Translations under genes and position numbers: made by a program
Assembly: GCA_035296705.1 (NCBI GenBank)
Contig: DATHAL010000081.1
Coordinates: 1-42,603 of the forward strand
DNA length: 42,603 nucleotides
Direction: 5' to 3'
Origin: WHSW01 sp035296705
Lineage (GTDB): Bacteria > Actinomycetota > Thermoleophilia > Solirubrobacterales > 70-9
In this document: in pieces, positions 15,752 through 23,248 of the stretch
Layout: every line of letters starts with the position of its first letter
Numbering within the stretch: position 1 is the stretch's first letter
The notes under the pieces: model-generated
The model's input: only the letters and a program-made list of their open reading frames with translations
Told to the model about the DNA's origin: nothing
Database searches by the model: none

Positions 15752-16645
15752 ATGAGCGAGATCCGCGGCGTGATCACGGCGATGGTGACCCCGTTCGGCG
15801 CCGACGGCGAGCTCGACCTCGAGGCCGCGCGCCGGCTGGCGCGCCACCTGGTCGAGAACGGATCGCACGGGGTCGTGGTCACGGGAACCACGGGCGAGGC
15901 GCCGACGACCTCCGACGAGGAGAAGCTCGCCGTGCTCGCGGCGGTGCTCGAGGAGATCGGCGACGAGGCGACGGTGATCGCCGGCACCGGCTCCAACGAC
16001 ACTCACCACACCGCAGCGCTCACCGCGAGGGCCGCAGGCACCGGAGCGCACGCGGCGCTCGTCGTCACGCCCTACTACAACAAGCCGAACCCGCGCGGGA
16101 TCCGCGCTCACTACCTGAGCGTGGCCGCCGCCGCACCCGACCTGCCGCTCGTCCTCTACAACATCCCGTCGCGGACGGTGATCAACATCCCGCCGGAGCT
16201 GCTCGCCGAGCTCGCGGCCGAGGTCCCGACCGTGGTGGCCGTGAAGCAGGCCAACAACGACGACCTCGGGCCGGTCGAGGGCCTCGACGTGCTCGCGGGA
16301 AACGACGACGTATTCGCGCGCACGCTCGAGTTCGGCGGCCCGGGCGGCGTGCTCGTCGCCTCCCACGTCGTGGGCGCGCAGATGCGCGAGATCTACGAGG
16401 CCGCCGAGCGAGGCGACCACGGGCGCGCCGCCGCGATCGACGCCGAGCTGCGGCCCGTCTACGAGGCGATGACCGTGACCTCGAACCCGACCCCGGTGAA
16501 GACGGCGCTCGAGCTACTCGGCGTCATCGACGCGCATTTCCGGCTGCCGATGGTGCCGGCGTCCGACGACGAGCGCACACGCATCCGCGCCGCGCTCGAG
16601 CGGCAGGGGCTACTCGTGGCGGGCGGCACTGGAGCTGCGCGATAG
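15752..16645 (+). CDS. dapA: 4-hydroxy-tetrahydrodipicolinate synthase
   Basis: DapA condenses pyruvate with aspartate semialdehyde, the first committed step to diaminopimelate. The 297-residue TIM barrel shows ITAMVTPF, the GTTGEAPT loop, VVTPYYNKP, the catalytic Tyr in LYNIPSRT (Y136) and the Schiff-base Lys in VVAVKQAN (K165, E. coli K161). The last strand carries SNPTPVK, as in actinobacterial enzymes. The gene follows the amidase by 25 nt, and RNase J begins one base after its stop. A dapA-rnj pair is common in Actinobacteria. Confidence 0.96.
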   Translation: MSEIRGVITAMVTPFGADGELDLEAARRLARHLVENGSHGVVVTGTTGEAPTTSDEEKLAVLAAVLEEIGDEATVIAGTGSNDTHHTAALTARAAGTGAHAALVVTPYYNKPNPRGIRAHYLSVAAAAPDLPLVLYNIPSRTVINIPPELLAELAAEVPTVVAVKQANNDDLGPVEGLDVLAGNDDVFARTLEFGGPGGVLVASHVVGAQMREIYEAAERGDHGRAAAIDAELRPVYEAMTVTSNPTPVKTALELLGVIDAHFRLPMVPASDDERTRIRAALERQGLLVAGGTGAAR

Positions 16646-16646
16646 C

Positions 16647-18317
16647 TTGAGCGGCGAATCGGTGCGGATCCTCCCGCTCGGCGGGCTGGGCGAGATCGGC
16701 AAGAACATGACCGTCGTCGAGTGCGACGGGCGTATCGTCATCGTCGACACGGGGCTCATGTTCCCGACGGCGGAGATGCTCGGCATCGACCTCGTCCTGC
16801 CGGACTTCTCCTACCTCCGCGGCCGCCTCGACCAGATCGAGGCGATCGTGCTGACGCACGGCCACGAGGACCACGTCGGCGCGCTGCCGTTCGTGCTGCG
16901 CGAGATCGGGATCCCGCCGGCGATCTACAGCGGCGCGCTCACGATCGGCCTCGTGCGCTCGAAGCTCGAGGAGCACAAGATCCGCGACGCGCCGCTGCGG
17001 GTCGTCGAGGCGGGCGAGCGCGCGCGCGCCGGGCCGTTCGAGATCGAGACGATCCACATGTCGCACTCGATCCCCGATGCGCGCGCGGTCGCCCTGCACA
17101 CGCCCATCGGCGCGGTCCTCGTCACCGGCGACTACCGCTTCGACCAGACGCCGATCGACGGCAGGCCGGCTGACATCGCGCGGCTCGCGGAGCTCGGGTC
17201 CGACGGCGTCCTCTGCCTGTGCGGCGACTCCACGAACGCCGACCGGCCGGGGGTCGTGCCGTCCGAGGCGACCGTGGGGCCGGCGCTCCTCGAGGTCTTC
17301 TCGCGCGCCCCCGGAAGAATCATCGTCACCTGCTTTGCGTCGAACGTCCACCGCGTCCAGCAGGTGGTGGACGCGGCGATCCAGCTCGACCGGCACGTCT
17401 CGCTCGTCGGCCGCTCGATGCGAAAGAACTTCAACATCGCGCGCAACCTCGGCATCGCGCAGGCGCCCGAGGGATTGCTCGTGGCGCCGAAGCAGATCGA
17501 GGACTATCCGGACCACAAGATCGTCGCGATCTCGACCGGAAGCCAGGGGGAGCCGCTCTCGGCGCTGCGGCGGATGGCGTTCAACGACCATCGCGACGTC
17601 GAGCTCCACTCGGGGGACACGGTCGTCTTCTCTGCCACGTCGATCCCGGGGAACGAGCGCTCCGTGAACGAGACGATCGACCGCATCTATGAGATAGGTG
17701 CGCGTGTTGTAACGCCTGCAGACGCGCCGATCCACGTCTCCGGTCACGGTTCGCGCGAGGAGCTCAAGCTGATGCTGAACCTGACCCGACCCCGGCACGT
17801 CTTCCCCTTCCATGGCGACCACAAGCGGATCCAGCTCCACGCCGAGCTAGCCGAGCAGGTCGGCATCGAGCCCGGGCGGATCCACAAGGGCCGCAACGGC
17901 CTGCCGCTCGAGATCGACGGCGACGGAGCCCGGTTCGGCGAGCAGGTGCACGCCGGGATGATGTTCGTCGACGGCGTCGACATCGGTGACCCGGACGACG
18001 TCGCCCTGCGCGACCGCCGGATGCTCTCCGCCGACGGCGTGTTCATCGTCGTCGCCACGATCGACTCCGAGGACGGCAGCTCGGTCGCGGCGCCCGAGAT
18101 CATCTTCCGCGGCGTCCCGTTCCTCGAGGAGGCGGCGACCGGCGGGCTCGTCGACGAGCTTCGAGACGTGGTCGAGGCGTCGCTCGATCGGCTCGCCTCC
18201 GACGGCGTCACCGAGGCCGTCCTCCTTCAGCAGGACCTCCACGACGACATCGCCACGTTCGTGTACGACCGGCTTGGACGCAGGCCCATGATCCTCCCGG
18301 TCGTGGTGGAGGTATAG
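16647..18317 (+). CDS. rnj: Ribonuclease J
   Basis: RNase J is a metallo-beta-lactamase/beta-CASP nuclease with 5' exo- and endonuclease activity in mRNA turnover and rRNA maturation. The 556-residue length is typical. The zinc motif HGHEDH is at 71-76, followed by beta-CASP features such as CGDSTNADRPG, RIIVTCFASNVHR, IVAISTGSQGEP and HVSGHGSREEL. A C-terminal domain follows. The TTG start at 16647 lies one base after the dapA stop, and GGAG upstream is a weak SD. With PNPase and RNase Y also encoded here, the window carries most of an RNA-degradation machinery. Confidence 0.95.
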   Translation: MSGESVRILPLGGLGEIGKNMTVVECDGRIVIVDTGLMFPTAEMLGIDLVLPDFSYLRGRLDQIEAIVLTHGHEDHVGALPFVLREIGIPPAIYSGALTIGLVRSKLEEHKIRDAPLRVVEAGERARAGPFEIETIHMSHSIPDARAVALHTPIGAVLVTGDYRFDQTPIDGRPADIARLAELGSDGVLCLCGDSTNADRPGVVPSEATVGPALLEVFSRAPGRIIVTCFASNVHRVQQVVDAAIQLDRHVSLVGRSMRKNFNIARNLGIAQAPEGLLVAPKQIEDYPDHKIVAISTGSQGEPLSALRRMAFNDHRDVELHSGDTVVFSATSIPGNERSVNETIDRIYEIGARVVTPADAPIHVSGHGSREELKLMLNLTRPRHVFPFHGDHKRIQLHAELAEQVGIEPGRIHKGRNGLPLEIDGDGARFGEQVHAGMMFVDGVDIGDPDDVALRDRRMLSADGVFIVVATIDSEDGSSVAAPEIIFRGVPFLEEAATGGLVDELRDVVEASLDRLASDGVTEAVLLQQDLHDDIATFVYDRLGRRPMILPVVVEV

Positions 18318-18319
18318 CT

Positions 18320-19810
18320 ATGGCGGGGATCGCCCGGTGGGCCGCAACGGCCCTTTTCGTTTGTCTCGGCACCCTCGCCTGCGCGGCGGGGGCGTCGGCC
18401 GAGGCGGTCGAGCGGGCGCTCTCGCGCGCCGACGCGCCGAACGTGGAGCTCGCGCCGCGCGACTCGACCGCCGCCCCCGGCGGCGGCCGGATCGAGCGCT
18501 ACGCCCAGCGGGTCGACGGCGTGCCGGTGCTGGGGGGAGAGGCCGTGGTGGCGGTGCCCGCCGGCGCGCCACCGGTGCTCGTCACGGACACGACTGCGCG
18601 GGACATCGAAGCGACGGCCGATCCATCCAGCGCGATCCCGCGGGCGCGGGCGATCGACGCGGCGCTGGCGGACTCCGACGCCGGGCGCCTGCGCGCGCGG
18701 GCGCGGGCGAAGCTCGGCATCGACCCGGTGAGCGGGCGGCTCGCATGGGAGGTGGCACTGGCGTCCAGGAAGCCGCTCGCCGACTACATCGTCACCGTCG
18801 ACGCCCGTAGCGGCCGCGCGCTTCGCAGCCGCGACGTGCTCCAGCACGCGACCGGGAGCGCGATGATCTTCAACCCGAACCCGGTCGTCGAGCAGAACGG
18901 CTGGGACGGGCTCAAGGACCGCAACGACAAGGACTCCGACCGGCTCACGGCCCTCCGGCTGCCGGTGAGCCTGGAGCGGCTCACGTCGCCGAAGGGGTGC
19001 CTGGTCGGCGTGTACGTCGATGCACGCCAGGGCAAGAAGGCGAAGGCGGTCTGCTCGCCGACCTTCGACTTCAGCGGGCTGACGCGCTCCGACAACGACT
19101 TCGAGGCCGTCATGTCCTACTTCCACATCGACCGGACGCGCGCCTACGCCGACAGTCTGGGCCTCAGCGAGGCCCTGCGTGCGAAGCCGCAGAAGGTGCG
19201 CGCGAACGGCATCCGCGACGACAACTCCTACTACTCGAGCCTCACGCACTCGATGACGCTTGGCAGCGGCGGGGTGGACGACGCCGAGGACGCGGACGTG
19301 ATCGTGCACGAGTACGGGCACTCGCTTCAGGACCAGGCGACGCCCGGCTTCGGCCGCACGCGCCAGAGTGCGACGATCGGCGAGGGCTTCGGCGACTACA
19401 TGGCGGGCGCGATGTCGTCCCTCACCACCGGCCCGAGCCCCTGGGACGCCTGCATCTTCGACTGGGACGGGATCTCCTACTCGCCGTCGGGCTGCGGCCG
19501 CGTCGCGAATCGAACCTTCGACCTGAAGAAGGCCGAGCGGCGCTGCGGCAAGGAGATCCACTGCGTCGGCGAGGTCTGGTCCTCGACGCTGCTCGAGCTC
19601 CGCAACACGCTGGGCAATGACAGCGCCGGGCGCTCGATCGTCGATCGCGACGTCCTCGAGTCGAACTTCATGCTGAGCCCCCGCGCGGGCTTCAAGGACG
19701 TCGCGAGGGCCGTGATCGCCGCGGACCAGCTCCTCTACGGGGGCGCGAACATCCCGACGCTCGAGGCGGAACTCATCGCGCGAAAGTTCTGCAGGGCGGC
19801 GGGCTGCTGA
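18320..19810 (+). CDS. Secreted gluzincin metallopeptidase (M4/M36-like)
   Basis: The 496-residue product begins with a signal peptide (hydrophobic 8-24, cleavage probably after ASAEA). An FTP/PepSY-like propeptide region follows (about 50-180: VDGVPVLGGEAVVAVP, then WEVALASRKPLADYIVTVDARSG). The catalytic domain has HEYGH at 330-334 and the third ligand E355 in GEGFGDYMA, the gluzincin layout of thermolysin and fungalysin. It is probably an extracellular protease that self-activates. GGAGGT at 18308-18313 is an excellent SD. The start is only 2 nt after the rnj stop, an odd partner for a secreted enzyme. Confidence 0.85.
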   Translation: MAGIARWAATALFVCLGTLACAAGASAEAVERALSRADAPNVELAPRDSTAAPGGGRIERYAQRVDGVPVLGGEAVVAVPAGAPPVLVTDTTARDIEATADPSSAIPRARAIDAALADSDAGRLRARARAKLGIDPVSGRLAWEVALASRKPLADYIVTVDARSGRALRSRDVLQHATGSAMIFNPNPVVEQNGWDGLKDRNDKDSDRLTALRLPVSLERLTSPKGCLVGVYVDARQGKKAKAVCSPTFDFSGLTRSDNDFEAVMSYFHIDRTRAYADSLGLSEALRAKPQKVRANGIRDDNSYYSSLTHSMTLGSGGVDDAEDADVIVHEYGHSLQDQATPGFGRTRQSATIGEGFGDYMAGAMSSLTTGPSPWDACIFDWDGISYSPSGCGRVANRTFDLKKAERRCGKEIHCVGEVWSSTLLELRNTLGNDSAGRSIVDRDVLESNFMLSPRAGFKDVARAVIAADQLLYGGANIPTLEAELIARKFCRAAGC

Positions 19811-19854
19811 GCAGGGCTCACGGCCACGCCGCTCGCCACTGAAAGGAGGTTCGG

Positions 19855-20337
19855 ATGTCCGAGGAGAGCATGGTCGAGGCGGTCGAGGGGGCTCTGGCGG
19901 CGCGCGGTATCGATGAGCAAGTGGTCGCTGCCGGCCAGTTCAATCCGCGTGGGCACACCGGCGGTCTGTTCGTTGGTGGGATCGCGGGCGGTGACGCCGG
20001 GAGCCGACTCGGCGAAGTGGCGGATGCCGTCGGCACGGCCGCCGGCTCACTGGCCGGCATGCGGGCGGCCGACGCCGCCTCCGGGCTTCCCGACACGATG
20101 CTGGTCGGCGTGACCGACGCGACCGTGTACGGCTTCGCCGGGCGCAGCAGGCACGCGGTGCCAAGCGACCTCGTGTTTCAGGTTCCCCGCGCGGGCCTCA
20201 CCGCGAAAGTGCACCAGAGGGTGAACGTCCGCGTCCTGGAGCTGATCGATGAGGCCAGCGGGTCAACGATCGAGCTCGAAGGGAATCGGCTTCCGGTGAC
20301 TCACTCGAACGACGTGATCGAGGCGCTCACTGCCTGA
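19855..20337 (+). CDS. Gly-rich protein of unknown function
   Basis: I do not recognise a named family. The 160-residue protein starts with a helical region (VEAVEGALAARGIDEQVVAAGQF). A glycine-rich segment follows (about 32-78) with repeated GG pairs and small residues, which could insert in or lie on a membrane, or form a glycine-zipper-like fold. The rest is a beta-rich C-terminal half (TMLVGVTDATVYGFAGRSR ... VNVRVLELIDEASGSTIELEGN). No signal peptide or cysteines are seen. The start is firm: AAAGGAGG ends 5 nt before the ATG. It follows the secreted peptidase by 44 nt, perhaps in the same transcript. Confidence 0.75.
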   Translation: MSEESMVEAVEGALAARGIDEQVVAAGQFNPRGHTGGLFVGGIAGGDAGSRLGEVADAVGTAAGSLAGMRAADAASGLPDTMLVGVTDATVYGFAGRSRHAVPSDLVFQVPRAGLTAKVHQRVNVRVLELIDEASGSTIELEGNRLPVTHSNDVIEALTA

Positions 20338-20340
20338 CGC

Positions 20341-20406
20341 GCTCAACGGTTTGAGCCCGCTCCGCCCTGCGCTAGGCACGGTAGCCACCTCGCGCAGGGC
20401 CGGAGC
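20341..20406. terminator. Two hairpins between convergent genes
   Basis: GCTCAA/TTGAGC (20341-20346 with 20351-20356, loop CGGT) is followed by a long inverted repeat of 14 bp with one bulged C (20359-20372 with 20392-20406, 19-nt loop). They lie exactly between convergent genes, so a bidirectional transcription barrier is likely. There is no T-run, so this is not a classical intrinsic terminator. Confidence 0.5.
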
Positions 20407-20420
20407 GGAACCGAGGCGCA

Positions 20421-20672
20421 TTACGCGCCCTCACTCACCTCGTAGATCTCGTCGGCCACGAGTCCGTGCGCTTCCTGGTGGACGGTGCGCGCGGCCCCGG
20501 CGTCGGGCGCGTCGATGAGGCAGAAGATCTTTCCTTCTCCCTCGTCGACCCAGTAGCGCAGATAGCGCACGTCGTGCTTGCCCTGCACCTCGAGGTCCCG
20601 AGCGTGAGCCCCGGCGGCATCGGCGCGGCCGACGCCTCCGTCGATCGTGTGAATGTCCATGAACAGCGGCAT
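20421..20672 (-). CDS. DUF4242 protein (SCO4226-like)
   Basis: This 83-residue protein matches DUF4242: MPLFMDIHTI, then HARDLEVQGKHDVRYLRYWVDEGEGKIFCLIDAP and HQEAHGLVADEIYEV. The family is a small ferredoxin-like alpha/beta barrel. The Streptomyces member SCO4226 binds nickel, probably through His and Glu residues like those here. The SD AAGGAGG lies just upstream on the - strand. A perfect GCTGAC/GTCAGC inverted repeat (20691-20704) and a 17-nt motif shared with another gene (20725-20741) lie in its short leader. It follows the broken SARP regulator gene on the same strand and may be its target. Confidence 0.88.
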   Translation of the reverse strand: MPLFMDIHTIDGGVGRADAAGAHARDLEVQGKHDVRYLRYWVDEGEGKIFCLIDAPDAGAARTVHQEAHGLVADEIYEVSEGA

Positions 20673-20690
20673 TGGCTGCCTCCTTGATTC

Positions 20691-20704
20691 GCTGACTGGT
20701 CAGC
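20691..20704 (-). promoter_or_regulatory. Inverted repeat in the DUF4242 leader
   Basis: GCTGAC-TG-GTCAGC is a perfect 6-bp inverted repeat with a 2-nt centre. It lies between the shared upstream motif and the Shine-Dalgarno of the DUF4242 gene and could be a repressor operator. Confidence 0.4.
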
Positions 20705-20724
20705 GCGAGGCTTCCACCCGTCCA

Positions 20725-20741
20725 TGTGAGCGGGCGTGTGA
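20725..20741 (-). promoter_or_regulatory. Shared 17-nt motif, copy 1 (upstream of DUF4242 gene)
   Basis: On the coding strand it reads TCACACGCCCGCTCACA. A copy with one mismatch lies at 22986-23002. Here it begins 3 nt after the SARP stop and ends 52 nt before the DUF4242 start. Equal placement before two genes suggests a promoter or activator site. Confidence 0.55.
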
Positions 20742-20744
20742 TGC

Positions 20745-22553
20745 TCAGACGAGCGCAGCGCCTCGCAGATCGGCGACGCGCCCGCGAAGGGCCGGGTTCT
20801 CGACCTCCGCGACGAGCAGCTTTGCGGCGTCGAGCGAGCGCCTGTCGCCGAGCGCGGCGCGCAGAAGGGAGGCGGTGACCCCGAGCTCACGGATCCCGGT
20901 CCGCCCGCTCATCGAGGTGAGGTCGGCAACCCACTCCGGGGCCCGTCGATGTCCGACGTCCACGCCGGTCGCGGCGAGCGTGGAGAGGACATATCCCTCG
21001 CCCCACCTGTATCCGCCCGGGAAGAGCGACGCTCGACGCCGCGCCTCCTCGAGCCAACGCAGGCCAGCCGGGGCATCGTCCTCGCGCAAGGCAACCCGGC
21101 CGAGGCCCTGGCCGGCCATCCCCTGCCAGCAGGGGTCACCCAGTTCGGATCCGAGGGCCCACGAGTGCTCGAAACCGTCGCGTGCGGCTTCCACCTCGCC
21201 TGCCGCGAGATGAACCTCGGCCAGCCATGCCTCCGGCCACGGCTCGAACGCGATCCACCTCGCGTCCCGCGCGATCGCCAGGGACTCCTCGAGGGCCGCG
21301 GCGGCCTCGTCGTACTCCTCGCGCAGGACGTGCGAGCGCCCGACGAACGAGAGCGAGTAGGCGGCCTGCCGAACGCTGCCGGCGCCCTCGGCGAGCGCGA
21401 CGGATCGCCGCAGGTGCACGAAGGCGCGTTCGTGCGCGCCGGTGTCCGCGGCGGCGATCCCGAGCATCGCCTCGACGCCGGCCCGTTCCTCGTCCGATTC
21501 GGCGAACTCGCCGGCGCGAGCTAGGCGCGGCGCGCAGCGCGAATAGCGCGCCTGCAGGATGTCGATGAAGGCGAGCTCGCGGTGGGCGGCGGCGGCGAGA
21601 TCGCCGAGTCCATTCCGCTCGGCGAGGAATGCGGCGCGGAGCAGCGCCGTCGCGCCCTCCTCGTCGCGCCCGCGGGTCGAGTGCACGAGCGCGGTCCCGA
21701 GCGCGAGCCGCGCCTCCGCTTCGAGGCCCGGATCCTCAGAGACCATCGCCTCCGCGGCGGCGCGGCCGAGCGAGCGTGCGCCGGCATCGAAGCTCCCGGC
21801 GCCCACGGCGGACCGGCCGGCCTCGAGCCGGGCTCGCGCTGCCTGCCTGCTCGCGGTGGCGGGAATCGGCGGCGGCGGTGCTGCCTCCGCGGCGCGGAAG
21901 ACCGCGGCTCCGGGGTCCTGCCCGAGCTCCGCCCGGAAGAGCTCTACGCACGCGGCGAGCTGCCGATGCGCAGCCTCGCGATCACCGGCTTCTGCATACG
22001 CGCGGACCAGGAGCTCCTGGAAGTTCTCGTCGTACGGGTTCAACCCGACGAGCCGCGTCGCGTAGGGGACCGCGGCCTTCGCAGCTCCGGTGGCGAGGCT
22101 GTCCAGGGCCGCTTCATGGAGGGCGGACTCCGCGGCGCCGAGCAGGCGGCGGCGCTCTGCGAGCACCCAGGTCTCGAAGGCGGGCGACGCCCCGAAGTCC
22201 ATGCCCTCGAGCAGCTCGCTGCCGAGCCCAGGGATGCTGACGGCCTCCTGCGGCGTCGCCTGCACCAAGGCGTGGACGTCGAGGAAGACGTCGGAAGGGA
22301 GCACCAGGCGGACCTCTCCCTGGGGCAGAGCGGCGGGGCCGAGAAGCCGACGGAGCTCGGCCAGGTTCTAGCGCACCGACCCGAGCGGGTCGTCGGCGGT
22401 CGCAAAGAGCAGCTCCGCCAGATGCTCCCGTGAGGGAGCGCGAACCCGACTCAGCGCCAGATACGCGAGGAGCGCCCATGCCTTGCGGCCGCGCGGAGGA
22501 GGCACGTGCTCGCCGTCGTGCTGCCTGCCGAGCAGATGGATGGCGAGTGACAT
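20745..22553 (-). pseudogene. SARP/BTAD-TPR transcriptional regulator interrupted by an amber codon
   Basis: Read through the stop, the 602-codon gene encodes an AfsR/DnrI-type regulator. It has a winged-helix DNA-binding domain starting MSLAIHLLGRQHDGE and PPRGRKAWALLAYLAL, then a bacterial transcriptional activation domain (LGSELLEGMDF ... ETWVLAERRRLL) and a long TPR-like C-terminal half. Codon 62 (22370-22368) is TAG where relatives usually have Trp (LGxLRWNLAELRRLLG). A single C-to-T change at 22369 on the + strand explains it. The frame is otherwise intact on both sides. A restart at about 22304 would lack the DNA-binding domain. The lesion may be a recent mutation or a sequencing error. 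Confidence 0.8.
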
Positions 22554-22569
22554 GGGACTATCGATGATG

Positions 22570-22935
22570 CTACTCGGAAGCCGGATTCCCGCCGGCGGCC
22601 TTTGGCCGCAAGACGGCAATCCGGCGCCTGCGGCGCACCGTGTGGGGCGCTGCCGCGTCAGCGAGCTGTTGGGCCCGCGCCTCGAGGATCGTCAAGAGCT
22701 CGCTCGTCCGATGGAAGGGATCCGCGATCGCCGCACCGCCGAGAAGCGGCACGGCGGCGCGCAGCTCGCCGTCGACTTCTGCGACCAGCATCGCGACCGC
22801 ATGCGGCGGGTGCGCTGAATCACGCTGCGCGAGCCTCGTGAGCGCCGCGGCATCCGCTGGAGCCGCGGCGCGGACCGTGAAGCTCGAGCCGGGGTCTAGG
22901 GAGCGGTGGCGCTGGTTTCGTGACGTGTGCTTCAT
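22570..22935 (-). CDS. Small conserved actinobacterial protein (GNAT N-terminus-like)
   Basis: The 121-residue product opens with MKHTSRNQRHRSLDPGSS and continues FTVRAAAPADAAALTRLAQRDSAHPP ... LVAEVDGELRAAVPLLGGAAIADPFHRTSELLTILEARAQQL. The first half resembles the N-terminal strand-helix of GNAT acetyltransferases, but the acetyl-CoA loop (Q/RxxGxG/A) is missing, so catalysis is doubtful. Similar short proteins occur in many Actinobacteria; function unknown. ATG 22935 is chosen because GGAGGAAAG lies just upstream; the frame extends to 23292 but without family-like sequence. It ends 16 nt before the SARP gene, so the two are probably co-transcribed. Confidence 0.75.
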   Translation of the reverse strand: MKHTSRNQRHRSLDPGSSFTVRAAAPADAAALTRLAQRDSAHPPHAVAMLVAEVDGELRAAVPLLGGAAIADPFHRTSELLTILEARAQQLADAAAPHTVRRRRRIAVLRPKAAGGNPASE

Positions 22936-22985
22936 CGGGCTTTCCTCCAGTGGCTGAGTGACGCCACCACCGTCCCGCGTCCGCG

Positions 22986-23002
22986 TGTGAGCGGGCGTTT
23001 GA
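22986..23002 (-). promoter_or_regulatory. Shared 17-nt motif, copy 2 (upstream of small gene)
   Basis: On the coding strand it reads TCAAACGCCCGCTCACA and differs from the copy at 20725-20741 at one position. It ends 50 nt before the start codon of the small gene, nearly the same spacing as copy 1. Confidence 0.55.
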
Positions 23003-23094
23003 AGCCGATCTTGGACACTGGTCTTGCTACAGGCAGGCCGCTTGGAGAGCCTCGCGGCGATCCATGCACCACCCTCGTTCAGCGCCAAAGAAGA

Positions 23095-23133
23095 GGCCCG
23101 CCGGAGCTCAGGGAGGGGGATCTCCGGCGGGCC
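23095..23133 (-). terminator. Intrinsic terminator of the two-component operon
   Basis: A perfect 12-bp inverted repeat (23095-23106 with 23122-23133, 15-nt loop) is followed on the - strand by TCTTCTTT. This matches a GC stem with a pyrimidine-rich tail. It lies 115 nt past the histidine kinase stop. Confidence 0.7.
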
Positions 23134-23248
23134 GATTGGCTCAGAGTCAGACTGGCCAATGTGCTGCCCGTCGAGGCTATGTCGGGGGCGCCTCGGCGGG
23201 CGGGTGTCTCGTCCTGTTTGAAAGCTACGGCGCCAATGTAAATGGACG

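Larger units (their letters stand above)
22936..23248. other. Intergenic region between small gene and histidine kinase
   Basis: This 313-nt gap separates two - strand units. It holds the leader and shared motif of the small gene (22986-23002), a GTGGC/GCCAC repeat near its SD, a strong hairpin (23095-23133) that ends the kinase operon, and an ATTGGC/GCCAAT repeat around 23135-23160. I see no convincing coding frame in it. Confidence 0.6.

Noticed and set aside
22368..22370. Amber codon as programmed pyrrolysine or readthrough
   Set aside because: The family has Trp here and no pyrrolysine machinery or readthrough element is visible; a point mutation is simpler.
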